Assembly (NCBI GenBank): GCA_030614915.1
Contig: JAUXAG010000001.1
Span: 1 to 61,169, forward strand
Direction: 5' to 3'
Length of the DNA: 61,169 nucleotides
Source of the DNA: Actinomycetes bacterium
Lineage (GTDB): Bacteria; Planctomycetota; Phycisphaerae; JAACET01
Shown: in pieces, positions 24,675-33,824 of the stretch
How the letters are laid out: each line of letters starts with the position of its first letter
Numbering within the stretch: position 1 is the first letter of the stretch
The notes under the pieces: model-generated
Told to the model about the DNA's origin: nothing
Database searches by the model: none
The model's input: only the letters and a program-made list of their open reading frames with translations
Translations under genes and position numbers: made by a program

Positions 24675-25478
24675 TCAAACAGCCAATTCATCCTCAAGAA
24701 TAGTACAATAGCTCTCTCTCGCTTGCTTTTCACGCCAGGGGTTGTGGCCACATTTTTCAAGAAGAATAAAACGGAAATCCTTTAAAACAGTGTAAAGCGA
24801 TTTTTGGACTCCTTCAGGCGGATGTGAATCGTATTCTCCATGAATCGCAACAACAGGACATTTTATATATTGTCCAAGTTTAAGAAGCTTTCCCGTCCTT
24901 CTCAGTTCAGCTGCATCCTTCCACACGCCTTGATAGATTTCCCCTGGGCAATCAACTAATTCCGATGCGTCGGCTTCATCGCCTTCATCTGTTATAGGAT
25001 CATATGTATCCGTTTTATATGATAAATCTCTTAGGCGTGCATGATATTTGTCCTTATCTTTAGTTTTAGGCTCATTGAGTCGGTTTACAATACTTTCAAA
25101 CTCGCTTCTTTCCTTTTCACTTAATCGCTTGAACCTATTCTCCGCGAGGGTTTTGACATATCTTGCCTCAAAAGGTCCACTTCCAACTAATATCAATTTT
25201 TTCACTAAATCAGGGTAGCGAGCGGCTAAAATGTAACTAAGCCACGCTCCCCACGAGTGACCGATCAATACAACGGGAGTATCGGCGTTATTGTCTAGAA
25301 CTGTTCTAAGCTCTTTGACTTGTCCTTCAAGCGATTTTGCTGTCTGAAGTGGCTCCAAAACGCCCCTGTTTTTGGCAAGTGCTTTAGCTAACGCTGCCAT
25401 TCCACCAGCTCCACCTGGGCCACCGTGAATTACAGCAACACTAAATGGAGCAGCCCCATATTTCCTTAAATTAATCAT
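24675..25478 (-). CDS. Alpha/beta hydrolase (proline iminopeptidase-like)
   Basis: The oxyanion motif HGGPGGAGG near the N-terminus and the nucleophile elbow GHSWGAW are followed by the acid in HGEYDSHPPEG and the catalytic His in EKCGHNPWRE. This is a complete alpha/beta-hydrolase triad of the S33 peptidase-like type. The ATG at 25478 gives 267 residues. Codon use is AT-rich compared with serS and DUF362 on either side, as for the DUF1572 gene, suggesting transfer. Substrate unknown. Confidence 0.87.
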   Translation of the reverse strand: MINLRKYGAAPFSVAVIHGGPGGAGGMAALAKALAKNRGVLEPLQTAKSLEGQVKELRTVLDNNADTPVVLIGHSWGAWLSYILAARYPDLVKKLILVGSGPFEARYVKTLAENRFKRLSEKERSEFESIVNRLNEPKTKDKDKYHARLRDLSYKTDTYDPITDEGDEADASELVDCPGEIYQGVWKDAAELRRTGKLLKLGQYIKCPVVAIHGEYDSHPPEGVQKSLYTVLKDFRFILLEKCGHNPWREKQARESYCTILEDELAV

Positions 25479-25530
25479 TATTAAGTGTATCGGCAATTGT
25501 ACCGCTACCAAAACGGCTATGTCCGCTTTT

Positions 25531-25575
25531 TGGATTTTGATCTGTCATTTTGCGTTTTGATTTTTACTTTTTTAT
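25531..25575. repeat. AT-rich dispersed repeat, second copy
   Basis: It shares the core TGTCATTTTGCGTTTT and the flanking ATTTTGAT with the thiE-guaA intergenic repeat at 7554-7670. It overlaps the 3' end of serS by a few bases and may terminate transcription. Confidence 0.55.
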
Positions 25576-26843
25576 TCAATCTTCTCCCGCCCATTCATGT
25601 ACGGACGCAGGACTTGGGGAATCGTTACTGACCCGTCGGCATTCTGATTGCATTCCAGGACCGATATCAGAATCCGCGGCGAAGCAATCACCGTATTATT
25701 CAGCGTATGGCAGAAACGCGTCTTCTTATCAGCCCCCCGATAGCGCAGATTCAACCGCCGAGCCTGAAATTCATGATACCGGCTCGCTGAGTGCGTCTCC
25801 CCATAGTTTTTTCGCGACGGCATCCAGCACTCGATGTCGAATTTCTGCACCTGCCCCCTGCCCAAATCGCCGGCACAGACGTTCACCACCCTATAAGGCA
25901 ATTCCAGGGCCTGTACCACCGCTTCTGAGTTCGCCAGAATCTGCTGATGATGCTCAATGCTTTCCCGCTCGTCATTCTTACAGACGATCACCTGCTCTAT
26001 CTTCTGGAACTGATGTATGCGGTAGAGCCCATGCGTATCCTTGCCGTAGGTCCCGGCCTCCCGCCGATAGCAAGGCGACCAGGCCACGTATTTCAGCGGC
26101 AAATCCTCTTCCGCCAGAATCTCTCCACTATGATAAGCTGTCAACGGCACTTCCGCGGTTCCGGCCAGATTCAATTGATCGCGCTCGGTCCGATAGACCT
26201 GATCTTCCCCGCCTGGAAACCAGGCTGTGCCCACCATGGCCTCGTTCCGCACCAATACCGGCGGAATCATGGCCACGAACCCGCACTCGTTCACCATATA
26301 ATCCAGGGCGAACCGCAGCACCGCCAGTTCCAGCAGCGCCCCATCCCCTTTTAGAAAGTAGCTTCGAGCCCCCGCCAGTTTCACCCCCCGCTCAATATCG
26401 ATAATATCCAGATTTTTGCCCAGCTCCACGTGATCTTTCGCCTCGAAGTCAAACTCCGGCACCTCCCCCCACCGCCGGATCTCCACATTCTCCGTATCGT
26501 CCGCCCCGTCCGGAACCTCCGCCGCCGGAACCTGCGGAACCTGCAGCATCAATTCATCGTAAATCGGCTCAAGCTCATCCAGTCGCTGCCTATATTGCTT
26601 TTCCTGAGCCTTCAACTGCGAGATCTCTTCGATAGCCTCCTGCTTCTCCTTTCCGCTGAGCTTGGAGATTTGTTCGCCGGCCTTGTTTTTCCTGGTCGCG
26701 ATTTCCTGAAGCCCCTGCTTCGCTCCACGCAAGTCCGCGTCCACTTGCAGCAGCCGGTCGATATCGACTTGGCCAAAACCTTTCCGTTGGGCCCCCCGCC
26801 TAACTTGAGTTGCATGTTCCCTGATGAAACGGATGTCCAGCAT
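25572..26843 (-). CDS. serS: Seryl-tRNA synthetase
   Basis: This class II synthetase charges tRNA-Ser. The 423-residue protein has the N-terminal antiparallel coiled coil (about residues 30-105). The motif 2 region has SPCYRREAGTYGKDTHGLYRIHQF, preceded by GTAEVPLTAYHSGEIL. The motif 3 region has TLNNTVIASPRILISVLE. Motif 3 lacks the glycines of the E. coli enzyme and looks more like eukaryotic forms, but the class-defining arginine is kept. Confidence 0.96.
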   Translation of the reverse strand: MLDIRFIREHATQVRRGAQRKGFGQVDIDRLLQVDADLRGAKQGLQEIATRKNKAGEQISKLSGKEKQEAIEEISQLKAQEKQYRQRLDELEPIYDELMLQVPQVPAAEVPDGADDTENVEIRRWGEVPEFDFEAKDHVELGKNLDIIDIERGVKLAGARSYFLKGDGALLELAVLRFALDYMVNECGFVAMIPPVLVRNEAMVGTAWFPGGEDQVYRTERDQLNLAGTAEVPLTAYHSGEILAEEDLPLKYVAWSPCYRREAGTYGKDTHGLYRIHQFQKIEQVIVCKNDERESIEHHQQILANSEAVVQALELPYRVVNVCAGDLGRGQVQKFDIECWMPSRKNYGETHSASRYHEFQARRLNLRYRGADKKTRFCHTLNNTVIASPRILISVLECNQNADGSVTIPQVLRPYMNGREKIE

Positions 26844-26903
26844 TTCTTCACTGCTCCCTGCTTGCCCGCGACCCTCGGCGTACCCGGCCTGCGAGAAGTG
26901 TGC

Positions 26904-27671
26904 TTACCAGTCCACAGTTGGCTTCCAGGCCTCGGCTCGGCTGCTCAGTAAAAGCTCTTCCTTCTTGCCCTTGAGGATGCGCAGAATCTGGTGATTGTCG
27001 TCCAACCAATACTGCACCTTCTTGATCCCGGAGCCCTTTTGCTCGAACTTATGCAATGCTCTTTCGCTGCCCCCTATCTCGATCTTCTCCAGCCCCAGAT
27101 AGGCTATCTTGTGCTTCTTCCTGACCTTTATTTTGTTTATGTCCAGAAAATTAAATTCGACAATCGGTCCCTCAATAAATGGAAATCGCTCAATCAGTTC
27201 CATAAGCGAGAATTCCGTAACCGTATGTTCCGGCAGCTCCTTGTCCAATTCATATTTTTTATCACCGGTTCGATATATCAGCCGCATCTCACTTTTGCTG
27301 CAGCCGTACTGTGTTTTCTTCTCCATCACTGCCTCAATCGTAGCCGGTTCTTTGTCCGGTTGTTTTATCTGGGCTGTGGCTTTTACCGCAGAATAGTAGT
27401 GGTCGTCCCGGCAATAGGTCTGAACACTCAGCCAGACCTTATCATCTTTCGAATCGATCAAGCGTTCGTGCTCGAGCAAAATCGGAGCCGACGCATCCCC
27501 GCTGGCCTTGCGCACCGCGTGCAGGTAACCGGCCGCTTCGCCCTTGATCCTTATCACAAACCATCTGTCTGCTCCTACTGTCTTTGAGCCCTTAACCTTA
27601 CCGTGGCCGATCGAAAAGACCACCGCGAGTACCACCAGCACCGCCGCGAGTAATACTTTGATCTTTCGCAT
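26904..27671 (-). CDS. Exported protein of unknown function
   Basis: The ATG at 27671 follows AAGGAGGG, a much better site than an upstream start. The first 22 residues (MRKIKVLLAAVLVVLAVVFSIG) form a signal peptide or membrane anchor. The remaining roughly 230 residues are a charged soluble domain with alternating strands (for example WFVIRIKGEAAGYLHAVRK and YWLDDNHQILRILKGK). The C-terminal strand resembles proteins that report on ester or lipid modification, but I recognise no family. It lies between the lipoprotein gene and serS in the same orientation. Confidence 0.7.
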   Translation of the reverse strand: MRKIKVLLAAVLVVLAVVFSIGHGKVKGSKTVGADRWFVIRIKGEAAGYLHAVRKASGDASAPILLEHERLIDSKDDKVWLSVQTYCRDDHYYSAVKATAQIKQPDKEPATIEAVMEKKTQYGCSKSEMRLIYRTGDKKYELDKELPEHTVTEFSLMELIERFPFIEGPIVEFNFLDINKIKVRKKHKIAYLGLEKIEIGGSERALHKFEQKGSGIKKVQYWLDDNHQILRILKGKKEELLLSSRAEAWKPTVDW

Positions 27672-27761
27672 CTCTTGACCCTCCTTGTATGCTTTTCGCT
27701 TGTCCTGCTTCCTGTCCATAGCTTTCTATTTTCACCGCTGCCGCCCGACCGCTCCAAGCCC

Positions 27762-28322
27762 TCAGCGCCGCTCCAGGCGTTCTCTCAAGCCGCGGATGAT
27801 TATTTCCTCGGTTTGCGGGTCTCTGCGGATAAAGGTCCAGACCTCGCGCCGATCCGGACCGGCCGTGTCCCGCCGCTCCGCCGGAGTCCGCATCCGCAAG
27901 TCCTCAGCCGCTAGAATCCCCTCATACATCTGGTAGTCCTGCGTATCTCTGCGTTCGATATCCACCCGCACTTCTGCTGCCACGGCTTCCGGGCCTCTGC
28001 TCAGGCGTAGCCAGGCCTTTCTGCGCAGTTGAACTTTCGCACCTGTAAGGCCCGTGGATATTCGCCCGCTCGGCTCATCGCCGGAATACACCGTAGGCCG
28101 ACCGATAATCTCTCCGCTTTGCTCGTCTTGCTTTTCGATGGCGAACTGCTCCCGCATAGCAGCCACACCAGCCTCAAATGCCGCCGCGTATTCCACCGCT
28201 GGCAGCTGGATCACCCGTCCCCTCGGGCCGGCTGGCGTCTGAGCGCATCCGGCCGCTGCCAGCAACAGTAAAAGCGTCAAAAAGGCCCCCGGCAAAGCTC
28301 TGTTCAAAAACCTCTTAGTCAT
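27762..28322 (-). CDS. Lipoprotein of unknown function
   Basis: The ATG at 28322 follows AGGGGA. The signal peptide ends in the lipobox LLLAAAGC, so cysteine 26 should be lipidated. The mature domain of about 160 residues has DEQSGEIIGRP, a LRRKAWLRL strand, VRVDIERRD and a C-terminal WTFIRRDPQTEEIIIRGLRERL. The lipoprotein at 54412-54981 has the same order of elements, so the two look like paralogs. A role at the cell envelope is inferred. Confidence 0.75.
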   Translation of the reverse strand: MTKRFLNRALPGAFLTLLLLLAAAGCAQTPAGPRGRVIQLPAVEYAAAFEAGVAAMREQFAIEKQDEQSGEIIGRPTVYSGDEPSGRISTGLTGAKVQLRRKAWLRLSRGPEAVAAEVRVDIERRDTQDYQMYEGILAAEDLRMRTPAERRDTAGPDRREVWTFIRRDPQTEEIIIRGLRERLERR

Positions 28323-28454
28323 GTCTAATCCCCTGGAAATGCCCGTCTTTGCCAAACCCTGGTTCTGTACCTTCAGCACCCCGGCCAGCATAACCCCAGC
28401 TACTTACAAGTCAAGCGGATTCACCCACCTGGTCTGCTGACTCAACTTTCGCTC

Positions 28455-30314
28455 TCATGGCTCAGCCTCAAGCCTCTTGGCCAACACTTCAAGGTCCAAC
28501 TCAAAGACCACCGTTGAATGGCTCAACTTGAAGCGTTCCAAGACTTGAGGATGGATCTCCCCCAATCGGCCAATCTCTTTTTGCTTACCATCGGCCTGGG
28601 CTAGTAGTAACTTTGCCCCTCTACCCGGCGTAAATAGGCCGTTGTCCAAAGGCTCGGCCGTCAATTGGCTTTTGAATTGTCCGGCCAGGGATTCAGCTAT
28701 GGATCGCCCTTGAGCAAAGCCGGCCTCGGATCCCGTTAGGGCCACTGCCACCCGCTCATATTCGCTGGCCCCCGTCTGGGATTTCTTATCCAACAGCGTT
28801 ACTCGGCCCACCTCGAATATCTGCTGCGGCATATCATGATGCGTATTCAGCGACAGCGTTTCCAACAGACCGCCTAGCAGTGACGTCCGCAGCATCGTCT
28901 GGGCCACGCTGATCGGATTTTCCACCTCCACATACTCTTGCGTCTGAGCCAAGCCCAGCTTTTCATACGCACTTTCGGCCGACGTCATCGGCAGCGTCAT
29001 TACCTCATAACACCCCAGCCCGATCAGCGTCTGCCTGGCTATGTCCCGCGCCGCTTCGATGGCTAACTCTTGGCCCACGGTCATCGTTTTCACCAGGCTC
29101 GGCTCAATATTCTCGTACCCATAGGCAATAGCCACGTCTTCGGTCAGGTCGCGCTCGTGCAGTATGTCGTTGCGATAGGCCGGCACAGATACCTTCAGCT
29201 TGCCCCCGCCCGAATCCTCCGCCCCATGGCCCATCTTCTCCAACAGCTGGGCCACCTGCCCTGTGCTAAGCTCCACGCCGATCAGCTTCGCTGCCGCGGC
29301 CGCATCCAAGCTCATTTGTTGCGGCTGAAGGTCCGGCGTCGTAATCTCGCCGTCCGCATACTCTATCAGCACCTTTTCCACCACCGCCTCCGGGCACAGT
29401 TCCATCAGGTCGCAGACCATAATATTCAAAGCCCGATTCACCACTCGCTGCCCCGTGCCCGTTACGTCCACAAAGAAGTTTTTCGTTTCCTTTCTCACCC
29501 GTGTCGCCTGGCTGTTGATGATCGGCGGCATCGACATCACCACCGCCTGCTCATCAGCCAACAGCGGATACCTGTCAAAGCCAGCCAATAAGTGGGCAAA
29601 GGCCGCCCCCTTAGGATGCCTTTGGAGGATTTGCCTCGGCGTCATCTCATTTGCCGCCTCCTGCTCATCCATTCCCAACGGCACAAAGCTCAGTTCACTC
29701 GGCCCCACCGTCCGATAGCTGAACCGCCCCTCCCGCAGCTTATCCAGATCGTACACCCCGATCGAGGCGTGCTTGCGATCCCGCCCCAGGGCCCAGTGCA
29801 AATTCTCCTGCAGCTTCATCACAATCTTGATCAGCGTCTCGTCCAGTTCAATCCCCCGCACAATCGCGCAGGCGATGAAAGGCCGTCGGCTCTTTTCCCG
29901 CCGTGTGGACTTATCCACCTGGACGCTGCACTTAGCCTCGCTCATGTCATATTTTGCCAGCCCCGTTTGCACTCCCAGATACCCCCGCAGTGCCCGGGCC
30001 AGTCCACCCGGATCGAACAGGTCCGGCCGAACGCTCAGCAGTTCCACCCGTATCACTTCCACATCGTCCAGTTGGCTTATCTTCTCCGTCTCGGCCCTGA
30101 AGTCGCATCCGCAGCTCTCGCACACTGACGGGCTTTGCTCACTGGACGTGCTTTCCAGCACCGTCCCGCAGCTTTCGCACCGATAGCGACCCACCGTCGT
30201 ATAGCCTTCCACGTCGCAGCCCAACTGCTCCAGATGACGCACGAGCTGCTTAGCCCCCAACTTCATGGGCAAGAGCTTGAGCAATACATCCACCGGCAAA
30301 GCTGCTACAGGCAT
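28455..30314 (-). CDS. pheT: Phenylalanyl-tRNA synthetase beta subunit, archaeal/eukaryotic type, with zinc-ribbon insert
   Basis: Together with PheS it charges tRNA-Phe. The size (619 residues from the ATG at 30314, preceded by GGAGGAG) and motifs such as LHWALGRDRKHASIGVYDLDK, HPKGAAFAHLLAGFDRYPLL and MPPIINSQATRVRKETKNFFVDVTGTG belong to the archaeal/eukaryotic beta subunit. The usual 800-residue bacterial form, with its EMAP and anticodon-binding domains, is not present. Near the N-terminus two CxxC pairs (CESC and CESC, about residues 46-77) form an inserted zinc-ribbon-like segment that I do not expect in this family. The start overlaps the end of pheS by ten bases. Confidence 0.93.
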   Translation of the reverse strand: MPVAALPVDVLLKLLPMKLGAKQLVRHLEQLGCDVEGYTTVGRYRCESCGTVLESTSSEQSPSVCESCGCDFRAETEKISQLDDVEVIRVELLSVRPDLFDPGGLARALRGYLGVQTGLAKYDMSEAKCSVQVDKSTRREKSRRPFIACAIVRGIELDETLIKIVMKLQENLHWALGRDRKHASIGVYDLDKLREGRFSYRTVGPSELSFVPLGMDEQEAANEMTPRQILQRHPKGAAFAHLLAGFDRYPLLADEQAVVMSMPPIINSQATRVRKETKNFFVDVTGTGQRVVNRALNIMVCDLMELCPEAVVEKVLIEYADGEITTPDLQPQQMSLDAAAAAKLIGVELSTGQVAQLLEKMGHGAEDSGGGKLKVSVPAYRNDILHERDLTEDVAIAYGYENIEPSLVKTMTVGQELAIEAARDIARQTLIGLGCYEVMTLPMTSAESAYEKLGLAQTQEYVEVENPISVAQTMLRTSLLGGLLETLSLNTHHDMPQQIFEVGRVTLLDKKSQTGASEYERVAVALTGSEAGFAQGRSIAESLAGQFKSQLTAEPLDNGLFTPGRGAKLLLAQADGKQKEIGRLGEIHPQVLERFKLSHSTVVFELDLEVLAKRLEAEP

Positions 30315-31840
30315 AGCGGCGTCTCCTCCAGCCAATCAAGGTGCGCATAGAACAACTCACGTATATCATTCAGCCCCAGCCGGAACATGGCCAGCCTCTC
30401 CAACCCCAGCCCCCAGGCCAGCACCGGCTCTATACAGCCCAGAGGTTCGGTAACTTCCGTACGAAATATCCCCGCCCCGCCCATCTCCATCCAGTCGGTG
30501 TGTTTCTCATTCCAAACGAAAACCTCAACCGACGGCTCCGTATAAGGAAAGAAGGCCGGACGAAATTGAAACTTCTCGAAACCCATTTTCCGATAGAACG
30601 CATCCAGCGTCCCCAGCAAACTCGCCAAGCTGCCTGAATCGTCTACGATAATCCCGTCCACCTGATGAAACACCGGTAAATGCTTATAGTCCACCGTCTC
30701 CCGCCGAAACACCGGGCCAATTCCGAACACTTTCCGAGGCCCCTTCGGATTTTCCGCCAACGCCCTAATCGTCGTCGCCGTCGTGTGCGTCCGCAGCACC
30801 GCTTTCTTCGCCAGGTCCACATCCCATTTGTATTGCCAGCCCAGCGAGCCGGTCTGCCCGCCGTTTTCGTGAACCTCCTTTACTCGCTGGACCAATTGCT
30901 TATCGGGGAGCTTCGACTGGCTAGGCCGGCGCACGTAAAAGGTATCCTGCATATCCCGAGCCGGGTGATCCTGCGGCTGAAACAGAGCATCGAAATCCCA
31001 AAAGCTCGACTCCACCAACGACGAGCTCATCTGCGTAAAGCCCATCTCCAGAAACACCCTCCGCACCTGCCCGAGCATTCGGGCGAACGGATGTCCCTTA
31101 CCCGGCTGAATCCGAGCCGCGGGCAAAGACACATCATAAGGCCGAATCTTTACATCCCGCCATTTGCCCTCGGTCAACAGCTCCGGCGTGAGTTGATTTA
31201 TCTCCTCCTGATAGCTCAGCCCCTCAGCCAGCGCTTTGGTCCCGGCCTTGCTCAGACTCAGCATCCGTCGGCTGCGCTGTTTGATACTCAGCCAACCCCC
31301 GCGCGGCTTGAGCAGACGCACCGCCTGGGCCAGGTCCAAGCCCTTGGCTTTCAATTCTTCATCCGTCATCGCCCTGCCCGCTTGACTCAACACCGCCAGG
31401 AGTTGCTCATCGGCGCTCTTACTGCCGATAGCCTCCCTGCCTGCCTCCGTCAGCTTCAGCAGCGCTGCAGTCCGCTCGGCCCAGCCCTTCAGCTCCAGAA
31501 ACCGAACGCTACTGCCCACTTCCTGCCCGCTTAGCCCGCAGTGTTCGCTCAGTTCCTTGATCTGAGCTTCTCCGCCGGCCTTTGCCAGGGCCTCGATTAG
31601 CTTTGCTTCGGGCAGACCTTTCTGGCGGTCCCATTGGGCCTTGCGACCCAGCGAATACTCCTCGTAGGGCTCTTGCTTTATCTCCACCAGCCCTTCTTCT
31701 GCCAATTCCACCGCTGCCGCTGCCACTGGCGATTGGTTCAAGCCCAGCCGCTGGGCTGCCGCTCGCACCTCAAGCGCTTGCTCGCTCGCGCCCAGAGCCT
31801 CCATTAGCCGACATTGTACTTGGCTGAGAATCTTGCTCAC
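30305..31840 (-). CDS. pheS: Phenylalanyl-tRNA synthetase alpha subunit, archaeal/eukaryotic type
   Basis: The 511-residue protein is far longer than bacterial PheS (about 340) and carries the N-terminal winged-helix repeats of the archaeal/eukaryotic alpha subunit (about residues 1-200). Catalytic motifs include SSLVESSFWDFDALFQPQDHPARDMQDTF, VLRTHTTATTIRAL, VFRRETVDYKHLPVFHQVDG and the C-terminal GLGLERLAMFRLGLNDIRE. Translation begins at GTG 31840 with a GGAG upstream. It is the promoter-proximal gene of the chain pheS-pheT-lipoprotein-exported protein-serS. Confidence 0.94.
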   Translation of the reverse strand: MSKILSQVQCRLMEALGASEQALEVRAAAQRLGLNQSPVAAAAVELAEEGLVEIKQEPYEEYSLGRKAQWDRQKGLPEAKLIEALAKAGGEAQIKELSEHCGLSGQEVGSSVRFLELKGWAERTAALLKLTEAGREAIGSKSADEQLLAVLSQAGRAMTDEELKAKGLDLAQAVRLLKPRGGWLSIKQRSRRMLSLSKAGTKALAEGLSYQEEINQLTPELLTEGKWRDVKIRPYDVSLPAARIQPGKGHPFARMLGQVRRVFLEMGFTQMSSSLVESSFWDFDALFQPQDHPARDMQDTFYVRRPSQSKLPDKQLVQRVKEVHENGGQTGSLGWQYKWDVDLAKKAVLRTHTTATTIRALAENPKGPRKVFGIGPVFRRETVDYKHLPVFHQVDGIIVDDSGSLASLLGTLDAFYRKMGFEKFQFRPAFFPYTEPSVEVFVWNEKHTDWMEMGGAGIFRTEVTEPLGCIEPVLAWGLGLERLAMFRLGLNDIRELFYAHLDWLEETPLCL

Positions 31841-32058
31841 CTTGCATGGCTCCTCTATTCGCCCCGGCCAAAACGTCCGCCCATTCTAAAGCCCCCCACT
31901 CCGCTAAGCAATTCATAATTCCCCAGCCAGCCCAAAGGCTCGTTTCGGCTGACAATTGTTTGACAACCCCGCTTGCGCCAGTATCATACTGGTTCGTCTG
32001 ATTGTCCACCCACAGCGTTGGTCGTGCAGTTTATTCTGTCCAAATCTGGAATCAGCGG

Positions 32059-33303
32059 ATGCCTCAGAAACCAGAGCAATTACCCGACTCCGTCGAACAG
32101 GGATTGGCTCCCGAGTTGGTCACCGTCCTGATCGAGGTGGGCCAGGCCCTGGTTGCCAACCTTTCCACTGATGCCGTGCTGGCCGCGGCACTCAGAGTCG
32201 TCCAGAGGGTACTCTCAGCCGAGGCCTCTTCAGTTTTCTTGGCCGACCCTGACACCAGGGACTTACGTGTCTACCTCGCTGATCCTGAGCACGACGGGGC
32301 TCTGAAATCTCACGTCCAGCCCAAGGGCAAAGGCCTCAGCGGACTAGCCGCCGAACAGGGCCGGGCCATACTCGTGGCCGATGCTTACCAGGACCCCCGC
32401 TTCGACCCGACCGCTGATTCACGGACCGGATTCCGTACCCGCTCGGTCCTCTGTGTCCCTTTGCGAGTCCTCGGGGAGAACCTCGGCGTAATCCAGGTCC
32501 TCAACAAAAAGGGCGGCGGAAGCTTCACCGAGCGCGAGCTCATTCTCCTCCAAGCCGTCGCTTCCCTGGTAGCCTTGGCCCTGGATAATGCCCGCAAACA
32601 CGAGGAACTCCTCCAGGCTCAAAGGTTGGCTACCGTGGGTGAAACCATCGCCAGCCTGGCCCATTGCATAAAGAACGTCCTGAGCGGTATCAATGCCGGT
32701 ACCTTTTTTATCAACGAGGCCATCGGCAAACAGGACCTGGCCGGCGTAAAAAAGGGTTGGCAAATCGCTGATGCCAATATGAAGTTTCTCAGCGACCTGG
32801 TCCTCAATATGCTGAGCTTCGCCCGCCGGCGGGAGCCCGTCTTGCAGGCCACCGATGTCAATAGGCTCTGCAATGAAGTGCTCAACCTGCTGGCCGAGCA
32901 GGCCCGCGAACAGCAAGTCGAAGTAAAACTCCAGCCCCACAAGAATCTGCCCAAGATCAAGCTCGACTCGGTCGGATTACGCCGCTGCCTCCTGAACCTC
33001 CTGGGCAATGCCATCGACGCCTGTGCCGAGAAAAAGGGCAAAGTCACGGTCAGCGTTGACGGCCACAACGACGACTGCCTTTATATCCGCATCGCGGATT
33101 CCGGAGCCGGCATGTCCGCCGAAACCCTCAAAAAGCTCTTCACCGTCTTTTTCTCCACCAAGGGCAACCGGGGAACGGGATTGGGTTTGCCGGTGAGCAA
33201 GAAGATCATCGAAGAGCACGGCGGACGCCTCCAGGTCGATTCCGTCCTGGACCAGGGCACCACCTTTACTATAGTATTACCGATTAATAGTCCTTCAAAG
33301 TAA
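32059..33303 (+). CDS. GAF-domain sensor histidine kinase
   Basis: No membrane segment is present, so this is a soluble sensor. A GAF domain (about residues 35-185, with FLADPDTRDLRVY and RSVLCVPLRVLGENLGVIQVLNK) precedes the dimerisation helix. The phospho-accepting His is in SLAHCIKNVLSGI, and the ATPase has N box LLNLLGNAIDAC, G1 DSGAGM and G2 GTGLGLPVSKKIIEEHGG. The ATG at 32059 is chosen because upstream codons are not conserved-looking; no good ribosome binding site decides it. The response regulator follows 23 bases later and is the obvious partner. Confidence 0.92.
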   Translation: MPQKPEQLPDSVEQGLAPELVTVLIEVGQALVANLSTDAVLAAALRVVQRVLSAEASSVFLADPDTRDLRVYLADPEHDGALKSHVQPKGKGLSGLAAEQGRAILVADAYQDPRFDPTADSRTGFRTRSVLCVPLRVLGENLGVIQVLNKKGGGSFTERELILLQAVASLVALALDNARKHEELLQAQRLATVGETIASLAHCIKNVLSGINAGTFFINEAIGKQDLAGVKKGWQIADANMKFLSDLVLNMLSFARRREPVLQATDVNRLCNEVLNLLAEQAREQQVEVKLQPHKNLPKIKLDSVGLRRCLLNLLGNAIDACAEKKGKVTVSVDGHNDDCLYIRIADSGAGMSAETLKKLFTVFFSTKGNRGTGLGLPVSKKIIEEHGGRLQVDSVLDQGTTFTIVLPINSPSK

Positions 33304-33326
33304 CTCTAAAATAAGGAATCTACGCA

Positions 33327-33722
33327 ATGGCAGAAGCAACCCGCACCGCACTGGTAGTTGACGATGAGGCCGTGGCCCGCGATTTCCTCCGGGCAATTCT
33401 CGAATCCATGGACTGGAAAGTCATCGAGGCCCCCGACGGCGAGACCGCCCGGAAAAGCGCCGCCGAGCACAAGCCCCAGCTTATCCTCCTCGATGTCCAA
33501 ATGCCCGGCGAAAGTGGCTTCAGCGTTTTTGCCGAGCTCCGTGAGAATCAAGCCACCGCCGATATCCCCGTTATCATGGTTACCGGCGTGGCTGAAAAGA
33601 CAGGTATCAAGTTCAGCGGAAAAGAAATGGGCGAGTTCATCGGCAAAGAGCCGGAAGCCTATCTCGAAAAACCCGTCGACCCCGAAACTCTCAAGAGCAC
33701 CGTTGCTTCGGTATGCCCCTGA
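33327..33722 (+). CDS. Single-domain response regulator
   Basis: The 131-residue protein is a receiver domain only. It has the acidic pocket VVDDE, the phospho-acceptor aspartate in ILLDVQMPGESG, the conserved Thr in MVTGVA and the Lys in LEKPVDP. There is no output domain, so it acts through partner proteins, like CheY. An insertion-like loop (GIKFSGKEMGEFIGKEPEA) before the lysine strand is longer than usual. It is co-oriented with the preceding kinase and the following DnaJ-like gene. Confidence 0.93.
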   Translation: MAEATRTALVVDDEAVARDFLRAILESMDWKVIEAPDGETARKSAAEHKPQLILLDVQMPGESGFSVFAELRENQATADIPVIMVTGVAEKTGIKFSGKEMGEFIGKEPEAYLEKPVDPETLKSTVASVCP

Positions 33723-33824
33723 GTTTCGCCTCCGGGATGATTGCCCAATTCCCGGGGCCCAATCTGCCGATATAGTTTAAGATCGGTAGTAACGACCAAG
33801 TTGCCACTGGCCGGGAGCAGCCTT

